Assembly: GCA_007026445.1 (NCBI GenBank)
Contig: VDMD01000033.1
Span: 248,001 to 312,000 of the forward strand
DNA: 64,000 nucleotides
Direction of reading: 5' to 3'
From: Schizophyllum amplum
Lineage: Eukaryota > Basidiomycota > Agaricomycetes > Agaricales > Schizophyllaceae
In this document: piece by piece, positions 34,988 to 46,212 of the stretch
Layout: each line of letters starts with the position of its first letter
How positions within the stretch are numbered: position 1 is the stretch's first letter
The notes under the pieces: generated by a model
The model's database searches: none
Told to the model about the DNA's origin: nothing
What the model saw: only the letters and a program-made list of their open reading frames with translations
Position numbers and translations under genes: made by a program

Positions 34988-36831
34988 ATGAAGTACTTCC
35001 TGACTCCCCTTGCTCTGCTTGCCTCTGCGAACGTCGTGCTCGGCCATGAGGGCGCGCTGCACGACCAGGTGCCCATGGACTATGCCCTCTTCCCGTACCA
35101 GATGCCGACGTTCCGTGCGGCCAACGGTGAAGGTGAGCCTCTATTTTACAATGTCTGCGCTTTTTTTCTGACGGTTGGCAGTGACGGCCGACTCTGTGTA
35201 CGCCCGCCTCTTTGTAGCCCTCCATGCTGGACGCTGACTCCCTCGGTAGATTCTCTGGGATTACTACCTTTGCCAAGCTCCCGTGGCTGCAATGCCTGGG
35301 CAAGGACTCTTCAGAGAAGTTCGATATCGCCTTCCTGGGCGCCCCCTTCGTACGTCCGCCCATTCCATGCTATTCACCTTTATCTGATGACGTACGCATT
35401 CTAGGACACCGGCACGTCTTATCGCCCCGGAGCGCGCTTTGGACCTTGTATGTATCTTTTCTATCTGCTTCCGTGACTGTCGTCCGACATTTTATTCAGC
35501 GGGTATCCGCGCTGGCTCACGCCGCCTGAACCTCTATGGAGGTGTGTTTTCCTGTTGTACTGCGCCTCGTTGCTGGCAGGCTGACCACTTTCACCAGGCT
35601 ACAACGTGCCCATGGACGTCAACCCTTTCTCGTCCCTGCGCATGGTTGACTGTGGGGACATTCCCGTGACGTGCGTGCATTTTCTAGGCATAGGCCGAGG
35701 CGAGGCTGACGTCTGTTGTGCAGGCCTTACGATAACGCTTTCGCGATCAAGCAGATCGAGTCTGGACACAAGGCGATCCTTCAGCGCGAGGCTTACGCAC
35801 CGCTGGGTAATGACTCGCTCACCGGCGAGAAGCTTGAGGCTATCTCACGCGACGGGAAGTCTCATCCCCGCGTTGTCACGGTTAGCATGTTTGTCGCGCA
35901 TCATGGAGGCCCAGCTGACACCCGTGGCAGCTTGGCGGTGACCACACCATCGTTCTGCCCCTCCTCCGCTCCATCCACTCGGTTTACGGGCCCATCAGCG
36001 TCATCCACTTCGACTCGCATCTTGGTGAGTGTTCTCTGCCCACGCTTGCCACATATTCTGATCTTCTGTCCAGACTCGTGGAAGCCACAAGTCTTCGGCG
36101 GCGCACCGTCCGAAGTGGCCGCCATCAACCACGGCACCTACTTCTACCACGCTGCCCAGGAAGGGCTGATCAAGAACGGGTCGTCAATTGCAAGTGTCTT
36201 TTTCCTCTCCCCCATCCCCCCGTTCCATCGTTCCGCATATGCTCGCACTCGTCATTGTCCTCTTTTTACTCGAGCACTTTGATCCTAGTTGCACCCTTCT
36301 AACAGCACGGCGCCATCCGCACCACCCTCTCTGGCCTTGAGGACTACGAGAACGACGACGCCGTTGGCTTCCAGCGCATCGAGGCTCGCGAGATTGACAC
36401 CCTTGGTACGTAGGATTCGTGCTCGCTGTTCCGTTATGCTAACCCGCACGCAGGCATCAACGGCATAGTCCAGAAGATCCGTGACACGGTTGGGGACTTG
36501 CCCGTCTACCTGTCCATCGACATCGACTCGATTGACCCCGCATTTGCGCCGGGCACGGGCACGCCCGAGACGGGCGGCTGGACGACTCGCGAGTTGCGCA
36601 CGATCATTCGCGGCCTTGATGGGCTGCAGATCGTTTCTGCTGATATCGTCGAGGTCGCACCCGCGTATGATACGAACGCTGAGCTCACTACCATGGCTGC
36701 GGCTGATGTATGTGCTGTCTCTCGCATGAATTGCAGCTTCGTCTAACTCTTTTTCACAGGTTCTTTTTGAGGTCGTCAGCGTGATGGCAAAAACCCCGCT
36801 AGGCATGGTGGCCAAGAAGGTCGGCAACTAG
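34988..36831 (+). CDS. Ureohydrolase (agmatinase/arginase family) with signal peptide
   Basis: Binuclear manganese hydrolase releasing urea from a guanidino compound, about 400 residues in about ten exons. It starts [19 protein letters not shown], a typical cleavable signal peptide, unusual for cytosolic arginase but common in the fungal agmatinase-like branch. The metal motifs are present: LGGDHTI (first His), HFDSHLD across an intron (Asp, His, Asp), and [19 protein letters not shown] (last two Asp and the substrate loop). [10 protein letters not shown] is the agmatinase-type conserved loop. The C-terminus is [13 protein letters not shown], then [16 protein letters not shown]. The TATA box is about 50 bp upstream. 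The likely location is secreted or vacuolar; substrate preference (agmatine, guanidinobutyrate) is not decidable. Confidence 0.93.
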
Positions 36832-37330
36832 GTTTGACGACTGCCAAAAAGCGAATCTTTCTTGTTCTGTATTTTTTTCCATAGAATCGTCTGTACGCTT
36901 GAAATCCCTACGTGCTCTGACCATTTTGAAGTCTGAAGTTGGAAGTTCAGGCCCAGGCCTCAAGGTTAGAGTTGCGATTGTCTGATGTTCGGGTAAGGTA
37001 TCATTGGTTTGGCCGTTTGGCCAGAACACTCGACTGCGCGTTCTGAGGAGCACAAAGGTGTGACATAAGCGGTGTGCAACGGGAGGCTGAGAAATGCAGA
37101 GAAGCGTCGAGAGAAGATCCATTGTTCAACATCATGTACTTTGTGCAATCAGTTTCGGAGCCGAGCGGAGATTTAATATCCAATGCCGGCCCGAACGGCG
37201 CTTGCGCGATCACATGATGTTCGGATTCCGACAAGCAATGTCCAAGCGCCACTTCGATCTTGGACCATACCCTCATCTGTACTTTATACACATCTGCCAA
37301 CTGCTAATTTCGAGCTCTTGCTTCGTGAAT
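36832..37330. other. Spacer before MTSEY copy 2
   Basis: About 500 bp. The right part, from about 37195, is the duplicated promoter shared with MTSEY copy 1. The left part shows no gene. Confidence 0.5.
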
Positions 37331-38621
37331 ATGACTTCTGAATACGTATACTTTCACCCGAGGTGCGCAATGACGGGCGATACGAAGGGGTTGAGCTCAT
37401 ACCGCCTCATCCACCCTGATTTCCTGACAGACGCCACTGAGTTGGAGGTACGATATATCATCACCTTGGCTATATTCTCAACTAACTCGTACTCGTCAGA
37501 TTTCTCGTATGGAATGGGCTTGGGGCCTTGAGAGAGGTGGTCTGGAGTACTACCTGCGAAGCCCTCCCAACGACATATACTGTGCGTGCATGTTCATCAC
37601 CACGCGTGATCACTCCCCTTACAAGTTTACAGTCCGTACGGACATTGCAAAGATGTACGCTGCTGGAGAATTTGTGCTCCTACCCACCCATCAAACATAC
37701 ATGAAGGCAATGGACTTCAGCCTACGAGCTGGCTTCCTCGAACGTGACGAAGACGACTACTCGCCGCGTCGACCCCTCACAGCGGTGCGTGCACCTCATT
37801 CCGCAGCTTTCTAAATATTTTCAACTCCTCTTCACCAGTTTCGCCCTTCAAATGGTGTATACCGCTATGTCTTCATCCCCATAACAGCTGCGGCTAGAGA
37901 AATCCCCCATCAAATTGTCATGCAAAGCCAGACTGACGCCGACTGGAATGGTGGCGTAAATCCAGCCACCGGAAAGCCTCTGAAGCCATGGGTGAAAGAC
38001 TATCTAGTCGTCGAAAGTCATTCGCATCCTGCCTCGATCTGCAAGTTCGCGAGAGAGATACTCGATACCAGGCACCGCGGCCCTATCGACATCACGCCGT
38101 GGACGTCCTGCCTATGGCGCTTCGAGAGACAATGGGGTTTTGGTGAATTTACGGTCATCAAACCGCCACAATGGTTCATCGACGATGTCGAAAGGGTCGA
38201 CGACGACGAGAACCTCAGCGAATCCGAAGCGACAGGATACTGGCCTCTCACATGCGGAAATGATGATCTTCATGACCGCGTACCTGGATATGCGACTTCG
38301 AGTAGCACGGACGACTCGCAAGGCAGTACCCGGGTGCTGCAATGGCTCGAGACCGTGCCCCGTCGCAAATCGCGACCCGTCCGTGCATCCCGGAAGCACG
38401 CGACTGCCCTTCCACACCAAACTCCTCGGCGATCTCAGCGTCTCGCATCAAAGATGCCGAACTCCCAGGCATCGCCTGCCCGGCAGGCCGACTCTGCTGA
38501 GTCCTGCCGGAGTCTTCCAGGCTGGCTGGAGCAGAATGGCCATTTTCCGACGCATTTGTTTACGAGTAACGACTGGGCTATGTTTTGTTATGGGGCGCAA
38601 TTGTCGCAGGACGAGGTATAG
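37331..38621 (+). CDS. Unknown protein of the duplicated MTSEY family, copy 2
   Basis: Close copy of 24323-25633, in the opposite orientation and about 12 kb away. It starts MTSEYVYFHPRCAMTGD; exon 1 ends at 37447. Exon 2 carries MEWAWGLERGGLEYYL and LLPTHQTYMKAMDFS. Exon 3 carries SQTDADWNGGVNPATGKPL, FAREILDT, TPWTSCLWRFERQWGFG and PPQWFIDD, and ends LSQDEV, seven residues before the copy-1 end. The two introns are at the same positions as in copy 1 but their sequences have drifted, while protein identity stays high, which suggests selection on both proteins. Homology runs from about 37195 to 38670, so promoter and 3' flank were duplicated too. Function unknown; a degenerate HNH_2-like fold is possible. 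Confidence 0.82.
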
Positions 38622-38802
38622 AATGTATATTGGTATCGATGTTAGACCATGTACGTGCAGGAAAGCCCGGAAGACCTGAAACTTTAAACCAGTCCAAAAC
38701 TCGAACCGTGCCCGGTCACAATACGTGACGGTTGGCATCATGGTGACGACTACTGTAGCGCCGGGCCGTGGCTGACGGTCGACCTCCTTGACCAGAACGT
38801 CC

Positions 38803-39693
38803 ATGATGAACTCGTATATGTCGCGCCGTGCTTTCACGTCTCTTCGCGCTGCGGCGCGTCCCGGGATGACCGCCCAGCGGTCGGCGGCTCCCGTCTTCCG
38901 CCGCTTCATTCAGGTGCCTGCTGAGCAGCCGCGTCTGCGCCTTGGGTCTATCGGTGCGCAACAGTGATACGAGACGGACGAGCGAGACAGCCTAACTATC
39001 CTTCTAAAGCACCCAACTTCCAGGCGAAGACGAACCAGGGGGACATTGACTTCCACCAATGGCTGGGTGACAGCTGGGCTATCCTGTTCTCACACCCTGC
39101 GGACTTCACGCCTGTGTGCACGACTGAGCTCGGCGCGTTTGCCAAGTTGAAGCCTGAGTTCGACAAGCGCGGCGTCAAAATGATTGGCCTGGTGCGTGTT
39201 GGTTACTGTGTTTGCGACACACATATTTGCTGACGCGACGCGTCTCTAGTCCGCGGACGACCTCGGCTCGCACAACGAGTGGATTGCCGACATCAACGAG
39301 GTCTGCTCAACCAACGTCACGTTCCCCATCATTGCGGACAAGGACCGCAAGGTCGCCTTCACGTACGACATGGTCACCGAGGACGACATGCAGAACATCG
39401 AGAAGAAGGGCCTCCCCTTCACCATCCGTTCCGTGTTTGTCATCGACCCAGCCAAGAAGATCCGCCTCATGATGATCTACCCGGCCTCGACGGGGCGCAA
39501 CACAGCGGAGGTCCTGCGCGTCATCGACTCATTGCAGACTGGCGACAAGAAGGGGGTCGTCACGCCCATCAACTGGAATGCGGGCGAGGACGTGATCGTG
39601 CCGCCGAGCGTGAGCACTGAAGATGCGAAGAAGAAGTTCGGTGAAGTCAAGGAGGTCAAGCCGTACCTGCGCTACACCAACGTCGGCAAGTAA
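38803..39693 (+). CDS. PRX1: Mitochondrial 1-Cys peroxiredoxin (Prx6/Prx1 type)
   Basis: Thiol peroxidase reducing hydrogen peroxide and organic peroxides, about 255 residues in three exons. The first exon is short and easy to miss: from the ATG at 38803 it reads [20 protein letters not shown], Arg/Ala/Ser-rich without acidic residues, a typical mitochondrial presequence. It continues to LRLGSI; a 56-bp intron joins it to [18 protein letters not shown]. The peroxidatic Cys is in [15 protein letters not shown], and the conserved [11 protein letters not shown] follows the second intron. The C-terminal domain ([27 protein letters not shown]) has no resolving Cys, so it is the 1-Cys class. ATGs at 38803, 38806 and 38818 are all in frame; 38806 has A at -3. 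Confidence 0.93.
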
Positions 39694-39845
39694 TTGAACG
39701 ATGTAGAGTCCTATCATAGAAACGCTGAAGTTCTGACTGCATCTGGAAACCATATTGATTTGCAGTCTCTGCGCGCGTCGAACGCGTGGTGTGCCTCTTG
39801 CCTGTCAATGTTGTCCGAGATGATCAGACAACGCAGGAAAGCCCG

Positions 39846-41306
39846 TTAAATAAGTGGTTGATCTAAATGCTCGGATATAGTGGCACGATATCGATCTGGG
39901 CCAGTACGCGCAACAAGTGAGGATACAGCATCCCAGCTATCCTGATCGGACGTGATATCTAGCACATCCTGACGCGCCACAGCTGACAATGTCCTCTGTT
40001 GCCTTGTAAAGCGCATGCGAGAAAGCAGCAATGTTGCGATGGTATGCGCAGGCGATGATTGCGCGACAGAGGCTATGACGATGATGAGAGGATATGCTGC
40101 CTGAGAGCTACGTGTAAGGCAAAGAGGGTTACGTCGACGGAGACGACATACTGCGATAGACGGTAGAATATATGACATGACTGCGCCCGGCGTATACGGA
40201 TTGTTTACGCCGTACGCGGCTTGAAGGTCGACGACATTGGTGATGAAGAACGTAAGCTGGTGGTTCATAGTCAGTGATCGTGCATTTCCCTGTTGAAATA
40301 ACTAACCCAAAAAGCTGCATAGATAAGCCCTGATTCAACAGAGAGCAGGAGGATTTTCTCGACACGCGCAGGCGCGTGCCGCAAAGACGACTTGACGTTG
40401 CTGCGGTAATCCCTGTATACCGTCGTCTAGTAAGCAACAGCATCATCTTTACAAAGCTCAGCGCACCAAATCTTGGCTGCGGCAGCACCAGTGGCCACGA
40501 CGTTCGCAATAATGACTGGTAGCGTTGACACCAGGAATCGCGGCCAGAGCTTTGAGTTTGGCGGAGTACCCGTCGCACTGGGTTGTCTTGCATCGAGGGC
40601 GACGAGCGCGATGTCAGCAATGTTACCAGCTGTAGTTCTCGTGAGCATCTACCGAGCAATTCATATATGCGTACTCACCGACGGTCGTCAACATGGATAT
40701 CGAAAGAACAAACTTGATGGACCTGCTCCCCGGCCACAGCACCCACGCGCGCCATACAACGACCACGTCGGAGAGAACGCACTAAATATACGGGCTGCAT
40801 TGAGCTCCATGTACACACAGTATGTAGAGCGACGGCCCACGTTTAACCGGAGGAAGGCGACATGGGCAATCTGAAGCTTCACTGTTCGAGGCAGTACACT
40901 GGGATTTGACGTCTTGGCAGTAATGAGGACGGCGGCGCGGAGGGTAATACATAGCCAGATAGTGGAGGATAAGAATATAGCGAGGGTGACGACGGGTAAG
41001 AACCTTCCCATTGCGTTGCGCCGCCTTCAGTGCAGATACAGGGATCAGCGTCAAGCTGTAGTGTTTGTGAAGCCTGAGGCAACTCACACGAATAAAAGAG
41101 AAGCCACGATACACAAGGCAATAATTATTCCTAGATAGAGCCATCAGAATAGGCTGAATATGTATATTCTGACAAGGGACCAACGCACCATAACCGACCG
41201 CATAACCTGCTACCTTACACGCCGTTGCTTGATACAGCACCACATCAGCAACGTTCAAGCGGCCAGACATGGGCGGACGGGGGATCAGAGCGAGAGCGCC
41301 CGCCAT
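39846..41306 (-). CDS. Multi-pass integral membrane protein, unknown
   Basis: About 340 residues in seven or more exons, with roughly seven hydrophobic segments. Exon 1 starts MAGALALIPRPPMSGRLNV. Then come IIIALCIVASLLFV, GRFLPVVTLAIFLSSTIWL, and KLQIAHVAFLRLNCVLSDVV, where a 59-bp intron is spliced in phase. VVWRAWVLWPGSRSIKFVL continues, followed by FLVSTLPVIIANVVATGAA. A charged cytosolic loop, RSNVKSSLRHAPARVEKIL, precedes TM6 and TM7, with NPYTPGAVMSYILPSIA between them. The tail after the last helix is about 65 polar residues, ending ISEHLDQPLI. The W-R-A-W-V-L-W motif occurs in a large, uncharacterised set of basidiomycete seven-helix proteins. No ligand can be assigned. Splicing of the first two exons is tentative. 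Confidence 0.7.
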
Positions 41307-42234
41307 TCCGAGGTGCCTGCAGTCTTATACGGCCAACCATGTCATCACCCATCGTCGAAGCTGATGAACAGTCGATATATCTAGTAGCGGGATCCGGGCG
41401 CACATCATCTTCTTCCGCTGGCCCAGGGCTGGACAGTAGCACCTGCCCTCAATGCATTGTGTGATCATCTTGTGATCTTCCCACTCGGGATGAACAGCAT
41501 TCGCTCACACGGCGATTGAGCAGGACTGTGTTCGTCTGCACTCGGGGTTGCATCAGCGTCGCAGGAAGAGCGCTGCCAGCGCATAGCTCGCACCGTCTTC
41601 CGAGCCATTGTTGGAGCACTGGTAGACTATGCACGACGTCGAGCGTCCGTGGTCTGCCTTCATTGAGTATGGGTTACACCTGCTTGAAATTAGGCTGCGA
41701 GTTTGTAGCCGGCAGTCGTTTCGTTATCCGACCATCGATCTTCAGCTGATGAGCGAGACATCGCGCATTGAAATGAGTGATGGTCATTCGTGGCAGTGAA
41801 CTTCGGGGAGAGTACGAAGATGCCAGACAGCCTGAAGCCAAGGCGGTCGATACTGTGAGCCCTGATGAAAGTCGTCAATCAGTGCTGAATGATATATCTG
41901 AGCTCTCACCAGAGAATTACCTATACAACTGCGTGGAGACAGTCAAGTACTCGCGACGAGGAGTGCACCTGCTGTACGTGCCGAAGCTCGCAAAGCTGAT
42001 GTCAGAATTCTGTCTGGCGTACCGTGTCGCACGGAAGCAAGAGTATGAACAGCTTTGTGCGACGAAACGGTGTCGATAAACGGCGTCTATATTGCGCTAC
42101 TTGTAGCGGTTTATTACATGATACACCATCCCCTTTACGGGTTCCCATTCGGTCGTGGGCAATCCGAGTTCACGCAAAACTCTTAAAACGTGCGTTTAGC
42201 TCCCACCCAACCGACCTGATGAAAAGATACCTAC
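41307..42234. other. Intergenic region
   Basis: About 930 bp between two minus-strand genes. One plus-strand frame at 41777-42079 is open but has no motif and no matching exons. Probably the promoter of the membrane protein and the 3' flank of the aminotransferase. Confidence 0.45.
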
Positions 42235-43918
42235 TCACTTCTTCGGCGGGACATACTTGTCGAGCCCCAGCTCATCGATGAGCTCCGCGCACACCTCACT
42301 AATCCCCTTCGCCAGTTTCTCAAAGTCCTCCATCTGGTGCACACGTTAGCTCCTCAGTCCCTTCTTCAGCCGACCAGAACCGGACGCACCTCCAGCCACA
42401 CCTGCGCGCTCACGCGCACCCACCACCGTCCATTATGGAAGAAGTGGGCTGCGCCCATCTTGCGTTCGAATAGCAGCTTGCGCTGGTACCGCGTCTGGAT
42501 CTTTGCGCGTATGTCCGCCGGGTCGTCCGGGAACGGTGGGAGGGGGAGCGCGAGGTTGACCATAGAGCACTCCGTGCCCGGGTCCCCAGGGTACATCATC
42601 TCCACCTGCAGGATTTCGGCCATGCGTTTGCCGCCCTCCATAGCGAGCTTGTGGGTGTACCCGTTGATGGCGTCCTCGCCGCCTAGCCAGCTTCGGAACT
42701 TGAACGCTAAAAAGCTTTGTTACTTCGGGATAAGGGCGCATGGTGAATATGCTGACCTGCCGGCACGCTCAGGTAGTTGGCCCAATCGATGGTTCCGTTC
42801 CCTACACCGCAAACGGTCAGCGCATATATCAGGCTGATGACCATACGGACAGTCGTATTGGACCACGAAGCTTTGGTTAGGCACAGTCCTATCCTTCGGC
42901 GATACATATGTCGCGGACGTAGGGATGGACGACTTGACAATGTATTGATTGCTGGAGCGAACGCTCAGTATATTAGATTGATAACTTATCTAGCAGCCCA
43001 ACACTCACCGTTCTGGGACGTACATGATGGCCGCTCCCCTCTTCGCGAAGAGCCACTTGTGCGCGTTAGTAACATAGAAGTCGGGCTGGCACTCCGCAAT
43101 CTTCTCCTTGATGTTCGGCTCTTGGCCGATAGAGTGCGCCGCGTCAATCACGGTAAGCAGTCCGTACCGCTTCGCGATCGTGACCATCTTCTCCCAAGGC
43201 AGCAGGATGCCGGGGTTCGAGGAGATGGAGTCGATGACGGCAACGATCTTGCTTGTCGCCCTCAGCTTCTTCCCGACCAGCTGCTTCACGTGCTCCTCGA
43301 ATCCTCGCAGGATCGCATCGTTCGTCGTCGGATGCAGGATCGTGAACGAGGAGATGTGGGGGTGCGGGGGCGAGTCATGCAGATTTTGCACCGTCTTGTC
43401 AACTGCGTTGTAGGTCGTGTTGCCTGACGAGACGCATTGCAGTCGTAACAGAAGGGAGAGAGCAGCGGCACGTACAGATGAGGATGGTATCGCAGGGTTC
43501 CCATTCGATGTTGCGCAAGATCGTATTGATGCCGTGCGAGGCGTTGGAGACGATGACGACCTCGTCAGTCTTGACCCCGAGGTATTCGGCGAGCTGCGCG
43601 CGCGCCTTGGCGAGTAGGGGGGCGCAGGTGATGCGCATGAACAGGTCAGGATTCGCCTCGATCTTCCTGTCCAAGTCGAAGGCGAACTCTACCACGGGTG
43701 CAGGGCATGTACCATACGAGCCTGCGAGTCATGAAGAGAATAACTTTGTGAGTCAGAAGCTCGCAAGAGGGCCTGGCGCACGCACCGTGGTTCAGGTTCA
43801 AGTATTGCGGATCCAAGAGGAAGTACTCTGCCAGATCGTGGCCGAACTTGGGTGCTGGCTTCTGATCCAGAGAGTGAAGCGCCGAGTTGGGCGCAAGGGC
43901 CAGAATTTCAGAGTCCAT
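42235..43918 (-). CDS. Class V PLP aminotransferase, isopenicillin-N-epimerase-like
   Basis: Fold-type I PLP enzyme, about 450 residues in eight or so exons. It starts MDSEILALAPNSALHSLDQ, and the N-terminal AEYFLLDPQYLNLNHGSYGT is the substrate-phosphate end seen in this subgroup. GVKTDEVVIVSNASHGINTI carries the PLP phosphate loop, VIDAAHSIGQEP the Asp contacting the pyridine nitrogen plus His, and PDFYVTNAHKWLFAKRG the Schiff-base Lys. The C-terminal domain includes GTIDWANYLSVPAAF and MVNLALPLPPFPDD. The end is LIDELGLDKYVPPKK with TGA at 42235-42237. Fungal relatives include loline LolT-like enzymes, C-S lyases and epimerases, so the exact reaction stays open. It is divergent from RRP43 with a 296-bp spacer. 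Confidence 0.9.
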
Positions 43919-44214
43919 GAGAGCTAAGAGCAAGGGGGAATGTGCATCCACACTTGACTCGGTTATTGACGGCGTCCATCCGGATGGCGATCATCATCGC
44001 TATCGGGCCGCCCTGCCTGTGTGCACAATGGCGTGCGCCGGGGCCGGGTATATTGCTTTGCGATGAGACAGATAAATTCCATAAACCGGATCTATAGTCG
44101 CAAGGTAAGTACCATAGAGGGAAGAAACAAGCTTGCTGATAATTCGAAGGAAAACAAAGACTTCCTGTTCTGGAGCACAATCCGCGTGCAATTCCCACGC
44201 TTTGTCCTCATAAA
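43919..44214. promoter_or_regulatory. Bidirectional promoter, aminotransferase/RRP43
   Basis: 296 bp between divergent starts; no strong TATA box, as usual for housekeeping genes. Confidence 0.4.
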
Positions 44215-45336
44215 ATGTCAACACCGACCACGACGGCGCCCGTCGCTTCGACATCGACACTCTCAGCAAGCGAGGCTGAGGCCCTCAAGGCGTCCGTATT
44301 TCAGCGTCTCCATCCGCGCATATACTATGAGCGTTTTCTTGCCGAGCGCGTACGCCCAGATGGACGCGACTTTGACGCCTGGCGCGATGTGGCGGTCAAC
44401 GTTGGTGCGACGATCGATAGACCGCGCCAAAGCGCGTCTTGACCATCCTTACAGGCTCAATATCAACCGCTGATGGCTCGTCGCTCGTAAGACTGGGCGA
44501 CACGACCATTGTTTGCGGTGTAAAGGCCGAGATCGCGCAGCCCGAGCTGGATAGTCCAAACGAGGGATTCATCGGTGCGTAGCTGGGCTTGTGGTGTAGA
44601 ATATCGCTAAAAATGCCCTCTAGTGCCCAATGTTGACCTCCCCGCCATATGTTCCTCCAAATTCAAGCCAGGTCCGCCGACGGAAGAGGCACAGGTGCTC
44701 TCCGACCGCCTCAACGAGGTCCTCACGGCGTACGTTGCTGTGATCGGTGCCCTTGCTTATGCTGATGCTCCCCCGAGGCATGATGTACTACCCACATCTT
44801 CCCTTGTCATTCATCCTGGGAAAGCAGTATGGGTGCTCTATATTGACGCCACTTGCATCAACTACGACGGAAACGCGTTCGATGCAACGTTGATAGCCAT
44901 GGTGGCTGCTCTCAAAAGCAGTATGTAGCTCCATCCTCTCATTCGCCGACCTTCCTCACCTTTTCATATAGCGCGACTTCCGCGAGCAAGGTACAACGAA
45001 GATACCGGCAAAACGATCTGTTCGCGACATGATCGAGTACCGCTCACCCTCAACAACCTTCCCGTCGCCCTCTCCTTTGGGGTCTTTAACAAGTATGTCT
45101 GCTTATTTGCCGGACCCATGTCATGCTCACCGTGAATTAGCGACGTCCTCATGTCAGATCTCACATCCTTCGAGGAGCCCTTGATGGATACATCAGTGAC
45201 CGTCGTTCTTGGGCAGGACGGCGGCGTGCTTTCGGTGACGCAGGCAGGGATGGGTGGCGGCGATACCTTGGTCGAGTCGTGTATCGCGTCCGCGTCGAAA
45301 CGTCGGTCGTTTCTTGCGGAGTACATCTACGAGTGA
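44215..45336 (+). CDS. RRP43: Exosome complex subunit Rrp43 (RNase PH family)
   Basis: Structural RNase PH-like subunit of the nuclear and cytoplasmic RNA exosome ring, about 290 residues in five exons. It starts MSTPTTTAPVASTSTLSAS. The RNase PH core is FLAERVRPDGRDFDAWRDV, then SISTADGSSLVRLGDTTIVC and GVKAEIAQPELDSPNEGF. SSLVIHPGKAVWVLYIDATC and INYDGNAFDATLIAMVAAL follow. The last exon gives LSVTQAGMGGGDTLVESCI and ends LAEYIYE. Catalytic phosphate-site residues of true RNase PH are not kept, as expected for eukaryotic ring subunits. The choice of Rrp43 (EXOSC8) over Rrp42 or Rrp45 rests on the N-terminal F-L-x-E-x-x-R-P-D-G-R form and overall length. Confidence 0.88.
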
Positions 45337-45671
45337 TCCCTTGTGCACGCTCACCGGGCCTGATCAACATGCTCCGCTCGCCTGTATCAACACGCTCAAC
45401 GAAGTGGACCGGGTTGTAGGTTGCGTGCGGCTAGTTTGCTTTTTCTCCTCCACAGCCGTATACTTTTGACGTGGCTCACGTTCGCATAGCAGGTTCTCTT
45501 CTAGTGAACAGTCCGCAGCCATGCCGCCATCTATGTTATGTCGCATATGGCGCCTGAATGTCATCTTGGACGACGAGAGTCCGACGTCAATCTTCGTCCT
45601 GTCACGAAGGTTGAAAGAAACACTCGCGACATTCACGACTTGCTCGCTGGTATGGCCAGGGTGTGGCCTGA

Positions 45672-45700
45672 GTTTTGCCCAGGCAATGCCGGGGCAAAAC
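45672..45700. repeat. Palindrome 1 of TTTTGCCC array
   Basis: GTTTTGCCC arm, AGGCAATGCCG centre, GGGCAAAAC arm; two mismatches inside the inner arms. Confidence 0.85.
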
Positions 45701-45851
45701 TTTCTTTCATGCTCAATTCATAATGCATAAAGCTCTATATAAAGGCTGGTATGCAGCGAGTACATGTCATCTACTTAGACACCCGCGACAGACTCGCGAT
45801 CTGCTCGACTTGCTCGAAGGCTGAATTTAGTTCTGGCCCTCGCGGACCCGT

Positions 45852-45878
45852 TTTTGCCCAGGCAATGCCTGGGCAAAA
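45852..45878. repeat. Palindrome 2 of TTTTGCCC array
   Basis: Perfect 13-bp arms (TTTTGCCCAGGCA and its complement) around one central base. Confidence 0.9.
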
Positions 45879-46034
45879 CTTATGCTCTTGCTTCGAGGCT
45901 GGTACGTATGTCAATGCACTATGCGCCGGGATGTCACCGTGAGGACGAGAATCCGATGTCAATCTTCCTTCTATCACAAAGCTTGGACGAACCCTCGCGA
46001 CACTCGCGATCGCTTGCCCTCCCGCGCGGTCCGA

Positions 46035-46061
46035 TTTTGCCCAGGCAATGCCCGGGCAAAA
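46035..46061. repeat. Palindrome 3 of TTTTGCCC array
   Basis: Same 27-bp palindrome with one mismatch in the right inner arm. Confidence 0.88.
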
Positions 46062-46196
46062 CTTCATTTCATGCTCATGACAGTTACTGAGGCTGGTATG
46101 CGGTATGCACATGACAGACGATCGCGACAGACTCCGATCTGCTCGACTTGCTCGATGGCTCTGTTTGGCTTTGATGCGGGGCGCGCGCGTCCCGGG

Positions 46197-46212
46197 TTTT
46201 GCCTGGGCAAAA
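46197..46212. repeat. Palindrome 4 of TTTTGCCC array, shortened
   Basis: TTTTGCC joined directly to TGGGCAAAA; the central 11 bp of the other copies are missing, but the outer arms remain. Confidence 0.8.

Noticed and set aside
41777..42079. A 100-codon plus-strand frame
   Set aside because: No homology, no splice sites linking it to other exons, and no codon pattern stronger than in neighbouring noise.
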